Assembly: GCA_902775555.1 (NCBI GenBank)
Contig: CACYMQ010000002.1
Span: 1 to 42,793, forward strand
DNA from: an uncultured Lachnospiraceae bacterium
GTDB taxonomy: Bacteria; Bacillota; Clostridia; Lachnospirales; Lachnospiraceae
Reading direction: 5' to 3'
Length of the DNA: 42,793 bases
In this document: positions 9,460 to 18,061 of the stretch, piece by piece
Layout: each line of letters starts with the position of its first letter
How positions within the stretch are numbered: position 1 is the stretch's first letter
Made by a program: the position numbers and the translations under genes
Notes under the pieces: generated by a model
Told to the model about the DNA's origin: nothing
The model's input: the letters and a program-made list of their open reading frames with translations, nothing else
Database searches by the model: none

Positions 9460-10473
9460 TCATTCATCATCCCAGGAGATCCCGGATATCTCTGATTTTT
9501 TATCTCTTGTCAGCAGCGCAGTAAGAGCTTCACCTACCGGGAAATCTTCAAACAGGATCCGGTTGACCATCTCAACGATGGGCATGGTGACCCCTTTCTT
9601 CCTGGCCAGCTGCAACGCTGCCTTTGCGGAGTACACTCCCTCAACTACCATTTTGACGGAATCCATCGCTTCCTGATAGGACATTCCCTGACCGATCAGC
9701 ACACCGGCTCTTCTGTTCCGGCTGTGCTTGGAAGCACATGTAACGATCAGATCTCCGATGCCGGAGAGACCGGAGAAGGTCTGGGGATATCCGCCCAGAG
9801 TAACACCGAGGGAAGAAATCTCAACGATCCCCCGGGTGATCAGTGCAGCCTTGGTATTATCACCGCAGCCAAGTCCGTCAGCGATACCTGCAGCAAGCGC
9901 GATGACATTTTTCAGTGCCCCGCCCAGTTCGATGCCGACCATATCCGGACTGGTATATACACGGAAGAAGTCTGTCATAAATGTATCCTGCACCAGTCTT
10001 GCTATGGCGTGACTCTGTGCTCCTACCACGACGGTGGTCGCCATGCATTTTCCGACCTCCTCTGCATGGCTCGGGCCGGAAAGAACCGCCACATTTGCCT
10101 GCGGGATCTCCTGGCCGATGACCTCGGAAAGCCGGAGCAGCGTATCATCCTCTATTCCTTTTGCAACACTGACGATCACCATATCCTTCGGGATCAGTCC
10201 GGCTGCAGAACGTGCGGTGCTGCGGACAAAGGGCGATGGTACAGCGATCACCACCATTTCCGTATCTTTTAAAGCCGTCTCCATATCTCCGGTATAATGC
10301 ACCGTTCCCGGAAGGATCACTCCCGGGAGCTTTAATTTATGTTCGCAGTATTCCGTGAGCATGGCGACCTCTTCCGGGTCGATGGACCAGATGGTCACAT
10401 CATGCTGATTGCAGGAAAGCAGCTTGGCAAGTGCCACGCCCCAGCTTCCTGCTCCAAGTATCGTTATCTTCAT
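9460..10473 (-). CDS. gpsA: Glycerol-3-phosphate dehydrogenase [NAD(P)+]
   Basis: Reduces dihydroxyacetone phosphate to sn-glycerol 3-phosphate for phospholipid synthesis. The nucleotide fold begins at once with ITILGAGSWGVALAKLL. Further motifs are VAVPSPFVR, VSVAKGIE, VLSGPSHAEEV, ALKNVIALAAGI (with the catalytic Lys) and NTKAALITRG. A longer frame starts at 10518, but its first 15 codons lie in the end of plsY. The ATG at 10473 has GGAGGA at 8 bases, giving 337 aa, the normal family length. It sits 4 nt after plsY, whose substrate it makes. Confidence 0.97.
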   Translation of the reverse strand: MKITILGAGSWGVALAKLLSCNQHDVTIWSIDPEEVAMLTEYCEHKLKLPGVILPGTVHYTGDMETALKDTEMVVIAVPSPFVRSTARSAAGLIPKDMVIVSVAKGIEDDTLLRLSEVIGQEIPQANVAVLSGPSHAEEVGKCMATTVVVGAQSHAIARLVQDTFMTDFFRVYTSPDMVGIELGGALKNVIALAAGIADGLGCGDNTKAALITRGIVEISSLGVTLGGYPQTFSGLSGIGDLIVTCASKHSRNRRAGVLIGQGMSYQEAMDSVKMVVEGVYSAKAALQLARKKGVTMPIVEMVNRILFEDFPVGEALTALLTRDKKSEISGISWDDE

Positions 10474-10477
10474 ATGT

Positions 10478-11152
10478 CTATTCCTCCGATTTGTGGAAAG
10501 AAAGTTTATTCTCTTCATGTCTCATCAAACGGCCGATGTTGTCCTTGTGCCTGTAAATGGCGAGCACTGCCAGGATCACACTCAGGATGATCCCCTCGAT
10601 CATGGCCGCATTTGATCCGGGAACGCTTCTGTCAAAACACAGCATATCGTTCATGGAAAATGTAATAAAGACGATCATGTATGCGATCATCAGGGTAATG
10701 GAGCCCACGGATACATATTTGGTGATCAGTACCACGGACGCAAAAACAACCAGAAGGATCAGGCACATCCAGGGATTCAGCAGGCCCAGAATGGCACCGG
10801 CCGAGGATGAGATCCCTTTTCCTCCCTTGAAGTTCAGATAAAAAGGAAAATTATGACCCAGTACCGCACCAAGACCGGTATACAGGACATATACCATATA
10901 GGTATCCGGATACCATACCCGGAATCCCAGATTCACGATCAGGCACGGGAGAAAAGCCTTCAGAAGATCACCGATAAATACCACCAGACCTGCTTTGGGG
11001 CCCAGCACCCGGAGTGCATTGGTCATACCAAGATTTCCGCTTCCGTGCTTTCGAATGTCTACACCCTTCAGTTTGCCGTAGATCACGCCAGTTTCGATCA
11101 GGCCACAGAAATAGCCGACGATAAGGCAAAGAACTCGAAATGCGATTTCCAT
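10478..11152 (-). CDS. plsY: Acyl-phosphate:glycerol-3-phosphate acyltransferase
   Basis: Integral membrane enzyme that acylates glycerol-3-phosphate using acyl-phosphate, the first step of phosphatidic acid synthesis in most bacteria. The three conserved cytoplasmic motifs are visible: RKHGSGNLGMTNALRVLG (Met replaces the usual Ala), the FKGGKGISSSAG loop, and a third near SVGSITLM. Several hydrophobic helices fill its 224 aa. It lies 3 nt after der and 4 nt before gpsA. The plsY-gpsA pair makes biochemical sense. Confidence 0.95.
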   Translation of the reverse strand: MEIAFRVLCLIVGYFCGLIETGVIYGKLKGVDIRKHGSGNLGMTNALRVLGPKAGLVVFIGDLLKAFLPCLIVNLGFRVWYPDTYMVYVLYTGLGAVLGHNFPFYLNFKGGKGISSSAGAILGLLNPWMCLILLVVFASVVLITKYVSVGSITLMIAYMIVFITFSMNDMLCFDRSVPGSNAAMIEGIILSVILAVLAIYRHKDNIGRLMRHEENKLSFHKSEE

Positions 11153-11155
11153 AAT

Positions 11156-12481
11156 CTAACGCTCTTCCTTTCGTTCCCGAATGATAAAACGAAGAGGCGT
11201 TCCTTTGAACAGGAATGCTTCTCTTACCTTATTTTCTATATAACGTATATAGGAAAAATGTGCCAGTTCCTTGTCATTTACAAAGATCACAAAGGTCGGC
11301 GGCTTTACGGCCACCTGCGTCATATAATAAAGGCGCAGCCTTTTTCCCTTGTCCTGCGGCGGTTCCACCTCTGCGGTAGCCGAAGCCAGGATCTCATTGA
11401 TCACACCCGTTGCTATGCGCATGGAATGATAATTCTCAACCATATCGATCTCGTCAAAAAGCTTGATCAGGCGCTGACCCGTCAGAGCGGAAACAAACAT
11501 CAGCTCTGCATAGGGCATAAAGGACAGCTTATTCCGGATATCCCTTCGGAACTGGTTCATGGTCCTTTCATCCTTTTCCACCAGATCCCATTTATTGACC
11601 ACCACGATCATTCCTTTACCGCTTTCATGGGCGATACCCGCGATCTTTGTATCCTGATCCGTAACTCCTTCCGTGGCATCGATCACCAGAACAGCCACAT
11701 CACAACGTTCTACCGCAGCGACGGTCCGGATGATGGAATATCGTTCGATCTCGTCCTTCACCTTGCTCTTCCGACGGAGACCTGCCGTATCAATAAGAAC
11801 ATATTCTCTTTTATTATGCCTGACCACGGTATCCACCGCATCCCGGGTGGTACCCGCGATATCCGAAACGATAAGCCGTTCCTCACCGAGAAGCTTATTG
11901 ATCATCGATGATTTTCCGACATTCGGTTTCCCGATGATGGCGATCTTCGGACGGTCATCCTCCTTCTCCTCCTGTTTGGAGTCCGGAAACATGGCGATCA
12001 CCTGATCCAGCAGATCTCCGAAACCGAGAAGGGAGGATGCAGAGATGGGGTGTGGATCTCCCAGACCCAGATTATAGAATTCATACACATCCGGCATGAA
12101 CTTCTCAAAACTGTCTACTTTGTTTACACACAACAAGATCGGCTTCCGGGAGCGCCGAAGCAGCTCGGCACAGGCCGTATCAGAAGCCGTAAGTCCTTCT
12201 CTTACATCCGTAAGAAAAAGGATCACATCTGCAGTTTCTATGGCGATCTCTGCCTGTTCCCTCATCCGGGTCAGCAGAAGATCATCGGACTCAGGTTCGA
12301 TCCCGCCGGTATCCACCAGTGTAAACTCATGATCCAGCCAGGTCACATCCGCATAGATCCGGTCCCGAGTAACTCCGGGTGTATCCTTTACTATAGAGAT
12401 CCGTTCACCCGCCAGTGCGTTGAACAGAGTCGATTTTCCTACATTCGGACGCCCGACTACGGCCACGATGGGTTTGCTCAT
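11156..12481 (-). CDS. der: Ribosome biogenesis GTPase Der (EngA)
   Basis: Double GTPase needed for 50S ribosome maturation. The first G domain starts with VGRPNVGKSTLFN and has LVDTGGIE and NKVDS. The second has IGKPNVGKSSMINKL, IDTAGLRRK and NKWDLVE. A KH-like domain follows, ending with FKGTPLRFIIRERK. Total length is 441 aa, as usual. A GTG at 12484 is possible, but the ATG at 12481 has AGGAG at 7 bases and overlaps the upstream TGA by one base (TGATG), a sign of translational coupling. Confidence 0.97.
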   Translation of the reverse strand: MSKPIVAVVGRPNVGKSTLFNALAGERISIVKDTPGVTRDRIYADVTWLDHEFTLVDTGGIEPESDDLLLTRMREQAEIAIETADVILFLTDVREGLTASDTACAELLRRSRKPILLCVNKVDSFEKFMPDVYEFYNLGLGDPHPISASSLLGFGDLLDQVIAMFPDSKQEEKEDDRPKIAIIGKPNVGKSSMINKLLGEERLIVSDIAGTTRDAVDTVVRHNKREYVLIDTAGLRRKSKVKDEIERYSIIRTVAAVERCDVAVLVIDATEGVTDQDTKIAGIAHESGKGMIVVVNKWDLVEKDERTMNQFRRDIRNKLSFMPYAELMFVSALTGQRLIKLFDEIDMVENYHSMRIATGVINEILASATAEVEPPQDKGKRLRLYYMTQVAVKPPTFVIFVNDKELAHFSYIRYIENKVREAFLFKGTPLRFIIRERKEER

Positions 12482-13863
12482 CACTCCACTCCTATGATCG
12501 CCTTCAAAAATTCCATACCATACGATTCTACAATAACCGTTTTTACTTGTAAAGCACTTTCAAGTTCGGAAAGATGCATGTCATCCAGGAAGATATCCTC
12601 GTCCGCTTTCAGACAGCATTTCGGCATCAGCAGGACTTCTCCAAGATCCTTCCCCTTCAGCTGCGCCACGATATCCTGACCTGTCAGAAGACCGGTAACC
12701 GTGATCCTGTGACCGAAATAGTCATTTACTATGGGATATATCATATAATCGATATCCGGCCGGATCCGGTGGAGCTGTTTTTTGATCTGATCCATCTGAG
12801 TTGCCGCCAGTGTCCCGGTTATCGTAGAAACCTTTCTCCCGGGATTTGCCTTCAGCAGACGGAGCAGGTCCCTGTCTGCCTTTGAAGCGAATACACGTTT
12901 CAATCCATGACGTTCTCCGGCATCCTCCACATCCTTTACCGCCATCCGGAATTCCTCAAAGAGCAGCCGGGTCATACCCACGCCGTTCTCGATCTGGAGA
13001 TACCCGTCATACGTCTCTTCCGCAGGGAGATCCCGTTCCGCCACGATATACCATTCATCGCTGGCATGTACAAAATGAATGCCGCAACGCTCCATGGCTT
13101 CCTTTTGGAATCCCTCTATGATATCAATGACCTCTGCGGAATCCTCCTTACTGAAGGGTTCCAGATCACACAGTCCGTCCCTGTATTTCGAGAGTCCCAC
13201 CGGAACCACGGACAGGCTCTCCATCACAGGAGCAAATTCCAGCAGATCCCGTATGGTCCGACGCAGTTCACCTCCGTCATTCCACCCCTTGCAGAGGACG
13301 ATCTGTCCGTTCATGGGGATCTCCGCATCATAAAGTTTCTTTATATGCTCCAGGATATTTCCGGCAAACCGGTTATGCAGCATCTTTACCCTGAGCTCCG
13401 GATTCGTCGTATGCACGGAAATGTTGATGGGAGCCAGCTTATAACGGATGATCCGGTCGATCTCCGATTCCTTCATATTGGTCAGGGTAATGTAATTCCC
13501 CTGTAAGAACGACAGTCTGGAATCATCATCCTTGAAATAGATAGTGTCTCTCATCCCGGGAGGATTCTGATCGATAAAGCAGAAAATGCACTTGTTCCGA
13601 CAGGATTTATAATCATCCATCAGAGACTCGGGAAATACCATCCCCAGATCATCGTCCTCACCCTTTTCGATCCGGATGGTGTCCTCTCTTCCGTCCGGTC
13701 TCCGTACCGTTACGGACACGGAAATCTCTTCCGCCTGATAATGGTAATCAAAAACATCCTCCACCGGTTCGCCATTCAGCAGGATCAGCGTGTCACCGGG
13801 CCGGATACCGGCCAGATCCGCGGGACTTCCTTTATTTACGCTTACGATCTTATGCTCGTGCAT
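12481..13863 (-). CDS. DUF512 family protein with PDZ-like and radical-SAM-like parts
   Basis: Protein of 460 aa. Residues 1-60 look like a PDZ domain (SPADLAGIRPGDTLILLNG). A cysteine motif CRNKCIFCFIDQ near residue 87 has the CX3CX2C pattern of radical-SAM iron-sulfur enzymes. A barrel-like segment follows (FLQGNYITLTN, INISVHTTNPELRVKML and GQIVLCKGWNDGGEL). The DUF512 domain closes the protein. Function is unknown. The gene is commonly found directly before der in Clostridia, as here, which hints at a link to ribosome or membrane assembly, but that is inference. AAGGAG precedes the ATG. Confidence 0.9.
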   Translation of the reverse strand: MHEHKIVSVNKGSPADLAGIRPGDTLILLNGEPVEDVFDYHYQAEEISVSVTVRRPDGREDTIRIEKGEDDDLGMVFPESLMDDYKSCRNKCIFCFIDQNPPGMRDTIYFKDDDSRLSFLQGNYITLTNMKESEIDRIIRYKLAPINISVHTTNPELRVKMLHNRFAGNILEHIKKLYDAEIPMNGQIVLCKGWNDGGELRRTIRDLLEFAPVMESLSVVPVGLSKYRDGLCDLEPFSKEDSAEVIDIIEGFQKEAMERCGIHFVHASDEWYIVAERDLPAEETYDGYLQIENGVGMTRLLFEEFRMAVKDVEDAGERHGLKRVFASKADRDLLRLLKANPGRKVSTITGTLAATQMDQIKKQLHRIRPDIDYMIYPIVNDYFGHRITVTGLLTGQDIVAQLKGKDLGEVLLMPKCCLKADEDIFLDDMHLSELESALQVKTVIVESYGMEFLKAIIGVE

Positions 13864-13872
13864 TTATTCTCC

Positions 13873-14223
13873 TTAAAATGCATTCTCCACGTGCGTCAGT
13901 TCTTCCCCCAGGATACCGATCACATCAAAGCGGATCGCAGTTGTATCGGGGGACAGCCCGTGATCCTCCAGATAATACAGTGCAGCCATCCGGATCCTTC
14001 GCTGCTTTGCAGCTGTTACTGCTTCCAGCGGATGTCCCTGCATCAGCGTGCGCCGGTATTTCACTTCCGTAAATACGTAGGTGTCGCCGTCCAGACTGAT
14101 CACATCCGCTTCGGCCATCCTGGTGCGAAAATTGTATTCCAGGATCCGGTGTCCCTTCTTCTCCAGCCAGGCACCGGCGATCCGTTCCTTTTCACTTCCG
14201 ATTTCTCTTTTATTCCCCGGCAT
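13873..14223 (-). CDS. YraN family (UPF0102) endonuclease-like protein
   Basis: Small 116-aa protein with the PD-(D/E)XK-like nuclease core of UPF0102: GSEKERIAGAWLEKKGHRIL, then EADVISLDGDTYVFTEVKYR, containing the E-x-D and E-V-K residues, then AAKQRRIRMAALYYL. It starts immediately after the rnhB stop (TAAATG), a conserved pairing. A role in DNA repair or recombination intermediates has been suggested for the family; the substrate is not settled. Confidence 0.92.
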   Translation of the reverse strand: MPGNKREIGSEKERIAGAWLEKKGHRILEYNFRTRMAEADVISLDGDTYVFTEVKYRRTLMQGHPLEAVTAAKQRRIRMAALYYLEDHGLSPDTTAIRFDVIGILGEELTHVENAF

Positions 14224-15012
14224 TTACTCACCAATGATATTTCGGATATAGCTTCTTCTATGGATCGGACAGGGCCCGTAGGTCTTCAGTGCTTCTATAT
14301 GCGCCGCACTTCCGTAACCCACATTGTCCTTAAATCCGTATGCGGGATATTTTTCATCATACTCCTGCATCATCCTGTCCCTTGTCACCTTTGCGACGAT
14401 GCTGGCTGCGGCAATGGAGACGGACTTGGCATCTCCTTTTATGATGGAGACCTGCGGGATATCCACCTCCGGGATATGGACCGCATCCACCAGGAGCATA
14501 TCCGGTGCCACCGAAAGATTTCGGATCGCCTGTCTCATGGCATCCTTATTGGCAAATTCGATCCCTTTTTCGTCAATGACCGTTTCCGGATTCATACCCA
14601 CACCGACAGCAACGGCAGTACTCATGATGATATCATACAGTTCTTCCCTGTGCTTTTTGGATACCTGTTTGGAATCATTCAGCATGGGGATCACAAGTCC
14701 CTTCGGAAGTATGACTGCTGCCGTAAGGACCGGCCCCGCCAGAGGCCCCCTCCCGACTTCATCGATGCCGCAGATATAACTGTGATCGGAATATTTTTCT
14801 TCAAATGTCATCATTCCCCTGACTCTGGCAAGCTCCTGATCCAGCTGTGTCAGTTTCTTCCTTGCCTGGTTCAGGATATTCACGATCCCCTTTCGGGAAT
14901 CCGATTCATTTTCCCGGATCAGCTGTTCCAGCTTCCGCCGCACGGTCTCATATTTCATGATAGGATAACCGAGGATCTCCTGATAAGCCATCCTAAGCTC
15001 ACATATATTCAC
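14224..15012 (-). CDS. rnhB: Ribonuclease HII
   Basis: Removes single ribonucleotides and RNA primers from DNA duplexes. The DEDD site begins at Asp84-Glu85 in CGIDEVGRGPLAGP, with Asp176 in LLVDAVHI; VGYGSAAHIEAL and GPCPIHRRSY are also typical. An N-terminal extension of about 78 residues before the catalytic core resembles the Bacillus-type enzyme. Translation probably starts at GTG, with AAGGAG 7 bases upstream, giving 262 aa. It lies after a hairpin that separates it from the signal peptidase gene. Confidence 0.95.
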   Translation of the reverse strand: MNICELRMAYQEILGYPIMKYETVRRKLEQLIRENESDSRKGIVNILNQARKKLTQLDQELARVRGMMTFEEKYSDHSYICGIDEVGRGPLAGPVLTAAVILPKGLVIPMLNDSKQVSKKHREELYDIIMSTAVAVGVGMNPETVIDEKGIEFANKDAMRQAIRNLSVAPDMLLVDAVHIPEVDIPQVSIIKGDAKSVSIAAASIVAKVTRDRMMQEYDEKYPAYGFKDNVGYGSAAHIEALKTYGPCPIHRRSYIRNIIGE

Positions 15013-15040
15013 GATAACACTCCTTAATAATACACAGAAT

Positions 15041-15062
15041 AGGACCGCGATCCCGCGGTCCT
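15041..15062 (-). terminator. Intercistronic hairpin between signal peptidase gene and rnhB
   Basis: AGGACCGCG (15041-15049) and CGCGGTCCT (15054-15062) form a perfect 9-bp stem with a 4-base loop. On the minus strand it is followed by ATTCTGTG, not a T-run. It is therefore more likely an RNA-stability or partial attenuation element than a full terminator. Confidence 0.5.
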
Positions 15063-15068
15063 AAGCCA

Positions 15069-15986
15069 TTAATCGATCGATCCGAAGTTCTTGAAGGGTG
15101 TCAGCCTGAAGACAGCCTTGCCCACGATCTTATCTTTCTTGATCAATCCCACATCAGCCCATCGGCTGTCGCGACTGTTATTTCTGTTATCTCCGAGTAC
15201 AAAATACTCATTCTCACCCAGGGTAATGGGTGACGAAGCGATCCCGTTGTTTCTCATACGGTCAAAACGCTTCGGTTCCTCCAGAACCTTTCCGTTGATC
15301 AGGATATCTCCTGCATCCGTGATCTGTACGGTTTCTCCCGGCAGACCTATGATCCTCTTGATGTAATTTACATCATCCTGATAAGGGAATACGATGATAT
15401 CATACCGCTTCGGATCACCGAATTTATATGCGAGCATATTGATCCACAGACTGTCACCGGACTGAAGCGTCGGCTCCATGGAATCTCCGTGAACCGTGGT
15501 ACGCCGTCCTACGTATGTAACGATCAGAAAGCAGGCCAGGACCACGATACCGATGTAAATGATGAGGCTGAGAAGATCCTTAACGATGTTGACCTCTTCC
15601 GGCTTCTCCGCTCTCCTTCTTTTCCTTTTTTTCTTCTTCCCGCCTTCGGGAGCCTCTTCGGGCACTTCACCGCCGGCCACCACTCCGGGGTCAGACGCAG
15701 TCGCCGGTGCGGCTGCTGCAGCCGTCTCTCCATCCTTCTTTTGATCCGGAGATTCCGTGACGGTATCTTCAGGGGTGATCCTTGATTTCAGTTCATACTC
15801 GTCGTCCGAAGGCTCCTCGCCCCTTTTCCGGGCTTCCTTTTCCTTCTTCCGGCGCTCCTTCTCGAGACGTTTTTCCTCTTTCAGGCGTTGTTTCTCGGCA
15901 GCTTTTTCTTCCTTCCCGCTGAGTCCCTCCGCCAGGACACTGATCCCCTCTTTTTCCTTATCTTCATTTTCATCAAAATATCCCAT
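15069..15986 (-). CDS. lepB: Signal peptidase I with long charged cytoplasmic extension
   Basis: Type I leader peptidase that removes signal peptides of exported proteins. The catalytic Ser169 is in VHGDSMEPT and the general base Lys210 in NYIKRIIGLPGE; FVLGDNRNNSRDSR is the third box. One membrane helix spans about 136-158. The first 130 residues form an unusually long cytoplasmic part: a Lys/Glu/Arg-rich helix (about 22-58), an Ala/Pro-rich stretch and a basic patch KKKKRKRRR next to the membrane. The start has GGAGGG at 8 bases inside the end of rbgA. It is one of two signal peptidases here. Confidence 0.95.
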   Translation of the reverse strand: MGYFDENEDKEKEGISVLAEGLSGKEEKAAEKQRLKEEKRLEKERRKKEKEARKRGEEPSDDEYELKSRITPEDTVTESPDQKKDGETAAAAAPATASDPGVVAGGEVPEEAPEGGKKKKRKRRRAEKPEEVNIVKDLLSLIIYIGIVVLACFLIVTYVGRRTTVHGDSMEPTLQSGDSLWINMLAYKFGDPKRYDIIVFPYQDDVNYIKRIIGLPGETVQITDAGDILINGKVLEEPKRFDRMRNNGIASSPITLGENEYFVLGDNRNNSRDSRWADVGLIKKDKIVGKAVFRLTPFKNFGSID

Positions 15987-15990
15987 GGTC

Positions 15991-16836
15991 TCATCCCTCC
16001 GGATACTCCAGCGTGATCCTTCCCAGCTTTCCGCTTCTCAGGTCATCCAGCAGACACTTTGCTGCTTTTTCAATATCCGGTTCATTTCCTTTTTTCATAC
16101 ATTTTCTTATATCCGCTATCTGATCCAATGCCTCAGAAGAGGACATGCCTTCTGTAATTTTATACCTCTCAGACAGTAGATTGCAATAGTATTTTTGTAA
16201 AAAAGACAGAAGTTCGGAAGCAAGCCCGACTTTTTCAAGTATATCATCATTGATGGAACCGATCCATCCCAGTCTCATACCGACAGCAGGATCCTCGAAT
16301 TTCGGCCAGAGGATCCCCGGTGTATCCAGAAGATCCATGTCTTTTGATATCCGGATCCACTGCTTACCTTTGGTGACCCCCGGTTTATTTCCCGTCTTTG
16401 CCGAAGCTTTTCCCGCAAAGGAATTGATAAATGTGGATTTTCCCACATTCGGGATACCGACGATCATCGCCTTGATCGGGCGCCCGACGATACCTTTTCT
16501 GCGGTCCCGCTCGATCTTCTCCTTACAGACTTCCCGTACTGCCTTACCTACTGTCATGGCCTCCTTACGATTTCTGGAATCCATGAGGAGCACACGAAAT
16601 CCCTTTGCTTCATAATATTCCTTCCACCGTTTCGTAGCTTCGGCGTCTGCCAGATCCGTTTTGTTCAGGATCAGAAGCCTGTATTTCCCTTTCGCCAGTG
16701 TATCGATATCCGGATTTTTACCGGATCCGGGAACTCTGGCATCCAGAAGTTCGATCACGATATCAATTAGTTTCAGTTGATCCTGCATCATCCGAAGCGC
16801 GCTCGTCATGTGCCCCGGATACCACTGTATCGCCAT
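15991..16836 (-). CDS. rbgA: Ribosome biogenesis GTPase YlqF/RbgA
   Basis: Circularly permuted GTPase for late 50S assembly. The G motifs occur in permuted order: NKTDLAD (G4) near 58, then VGIPNVGKST (G1) and DTPGILWPK (G3). The N-terminus MAIQWYPGHM is the family hallmark, which fixes the start even though it lies 74 nt inside the upstream signal peptidase gene. The C-terminal ANTAR-like part is recognisable. At 281 aa it has normal length. It is sandwiched between two signal peptidase genes. Confidence 0.96.
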   Translation of the reverse strand: MAIQWYPGHMTSALRMMQDQLKLIDIVIELLDARVPGSGKNPDIDTLAKGKYRLLILNKTDLADAEATKRWKEYYEAKGFRVLLMDSRNRKEAMTVGKAVREVCKEKIERDRRKGIVGRPIKAMIVGIPNVGKSTFINSFAGKASAKTGNKPGVTKGKQWIRISKDMDLLDTPGILWPKFEDPAVGMRLGWIGSINDDILEKVGLASELLSFLQKYYCNLLSERYKITEGMSSSEALDQIADIRKCMKKGNEPDIEKAAKCLLDDLRSGKLGRITLEYPEG

Positions 16837-17443
16837 ATTTCCTACCGATCCGTCCTCTGCTGCCCTTTGTCAGCCGATAGAACACCTTTCCGCGAATCTC
16901 GGACTGCTGGATATTTCCGTAAGTGGAAAATCTGGAGTCCTCACTGCTGTTCAGATTATCACCGATCACAAAATATTCCTTATCACCAAGTGTAATGGGG
17001 GAAGAGAGCCTGGCCGGTACCTGGATGCGGTCCAGCTCCCCGTCCGGATCCAGTTCCTTATCATTGATGACAAACCGTCCGGCTACCACAGCCACCTTGT
17101 CTCCCGGAAGCCCGATCACCCGCTTGATGTCATAATAGTCGTCAGACCCGATGGGCTTGATCGCAACCACATCTCCTCTTTCAACATCACTGAAGGCATA
17201 TGCCATTTTATTGACAAGAACCGTCTCACCGTTCTTCAGTGTAGGATCCATGGACGGACCCTGTACCGTTACCGTCTGGAAGAAAAATGTGACAAAGGCA
17301 TAGCCCAGCACTGCAGCCGCAAAGATCACCAGCAATGTCGTCCGGATCTCTCCGAAGATGGCTTTGCGGCGCTTTTTCAGCTCGTCCTGGGTTTCCTTTT
17401 TCTGCAATGTGAAGTCCTGACCGCTGATATGCTTCCTTTTCAT
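16763..17443 (-). CDS. lepB: Signal peptidase I (second copy)
   Basis: Type I signal peptidase of 226 aa with one membrane helix (about 34-56). Catalytic Ser64 lies in QGPSMDPT, Lys107 in DIKRVIGLPGD, and FVIGDNLNSSEDSR is the third box. The catalytic domain ends near GKVFYRLTKG. The final 25 or so residues (from SRGRIGRKYG) are extra and lie in the 74-nt overlap with rbgA. It is preceded by GAGGT and, only about 10 bases further, by the rplS terminator, so its transcription must come from read-through or from a promoter I cannot see. Confidence 0.94.
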   Translation of the reverse strand: MKRKHISGQDFTLQKKETQDELKKRRKAIFGEIRTTLLVIFAAAVLGYAFVTFFFQTVTVQGPSMDPTLKNGETVLVNKMAYAFSDVERGDVVAIKPIGSDDYYDIKRVIGLPGDKVAVVAGRFVINDKELDPDGELDRIQVPARLSSPITLGDKEYFVIGDNLNSSEDSRFSTYGNIQQSEIRGKVFYRLTKGSRGRIGRKYGDTVVSGAHDERASDDAGSTETN

Positions 17444-17454
17444 GGTCGTACCTC

Positions 17455-17491
17455 TAAAAAAACCGGAGTCTTAGCAAAAAACTCCGGTTTT
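17455..17491 (-). terminator. Rho-independent terminator after rplS
   Basis: AAAACCGGAGT (17459-17469) pairs with ACTCCGGTTTT (17481-17491) across an 11-base loop. The minus strand then runs into seven to eight T residues (complement of 17455-17462). It separates rplS from the downstream signal peptidase gene but ends only about 10 bases before that start codon. Confidence 0.88.
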
Positions 17492-17501
17492 GGTGTTATC
17501 G

Positions 17502-17855
17502 TTATCTTACGATCTCTTTTACCTTAGCTCTCTTACCTACTCTGTCACGCAGATAGTAGAGTTTTGCACGTCTTGCCTTACCAAGACGAACCACCTCGAT
17601 CTTCTCGATCAGGGGAGAATTCATCGGCCAGGTCTTCTCAACGCCTACGCCGTTGGAATTCTTACGTACGGTAAATGTCTTGCGGGCTCCGGTTCCCTGC
17701 TTCTTGATCACGGTTCCTTCAAAAACCTGGATACGGGAACGGTTTCCCTCCTTGATCATGGCGGATACGCGAATGGTATCGCCCACATTGAACTTCAGCT
17801 CGTTCTCACGCATCTGAGAGTCCTCAATGCTCTTCATGATTTCTACGCTGTTCAT
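17502..17855 (-). CDS. rplS: 50S ribosomal protein L19
   Basis: Structural protein of the large subunit at the 30S-50S interface. The full-length 117-aa sequence shows the family pattern [48 protein letters not shown] and [20 protein letters not shown]. It has its own promoter and a folded leader, and a terminator follows. GGAGGT precedes the ATG. In Firmicutes L19 is often autoregulated through its leader RNA. Confidence 0.98.
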   Translation of the reverse strand: MNSVEIMKSIEDSQMRENELKFNVGDTIRVSAMIKEGNRSRIQVFEGTVIKKQGTGARKTFTVRKNSNGVGVEKTWPMNSPLIEKIEVVRLGKARRAKLYYLRDRVGKRAKVKEIVR

Positions 17856-17947
17856 GATAGTACCTCCAATTAAATAAGATATAAAAGAATCTGGCGTTCA
17901 TTCTATCTTAAATCAACAGGATACAGCGGACCGCCACGATTACAACT
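17856..17947 (-). promoter_or_regulatory. Structured 5' leader of rplS (candidate L19 leader)
   Basis: On the minus-strand transcript, AAGATA and GAAT (complement of 17900-17909) pair with ATTC and TATCTT (complement of 17876-17881 and 17887-17890), forming a 10-bp stem with a 5-base bulge. Its 9-base loop contains CGCCA, which can pair with TGGCG upstream (complement of 17932-17936), a possible pseudoknot. This fits the idea of an L19 autoregulatory leader as known in Firmicutes, but I matched it by eye, not to a covariance model. Confidence 0.45.
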
Positions 17948-17952
17948 TCGAT

Positions 17953-17981
17953 AGTTTAACATAGGATCCCCGTAAATGCAA
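17953..17981 (-). promoter_or_regulatory. Promoter of rplS
   Basis: TTGCAT (17976-17981) and TAAACT (17953-17958) on the minus strand are 17 bases apart. A TG one base before the -10 box adds an extended -10 element. It lies between the ispH-S1 terminator and the structured rplS leader, exactly where a promoter is needed. Confidence 0.65.
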
Positions 17982-18008
17982 GGATTATTTTTCGGGAAGC
18001 TTAAGAAT

Positions 18009-18045
18009 AAAAAAGGGAATCACGCGATGATCCGCATGATTCCCT
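18009..18045 (-). terminator. Terminator after the ispH-S1 fusion gene
   Basis: On the minus strand AGGGAATCATGCG pairs with CGCGTGATTCCCT (one T-G wobble) around a 6-base loop, followed by six T residues (complement of 18009-18014). It closes the cmk-ispH unit just before the rplS promoter. Confidence 0.9.
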
Positions 18046-18061
18046 GTAAGATCAATTCCGA

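Noticed and set aside
10474-10518. Longer start for gpsA
   Set aside because: It lies within the end of plsY without a binding site; the ATG at 10473 has GGAGGA and starts the conserved nucleotide fold.
13741-15027. Plus-strand open frame of 428 codons
   Set aside because: Antisense to DUF512, yraN and rnhB, all of which are clear family members on the minus strand.
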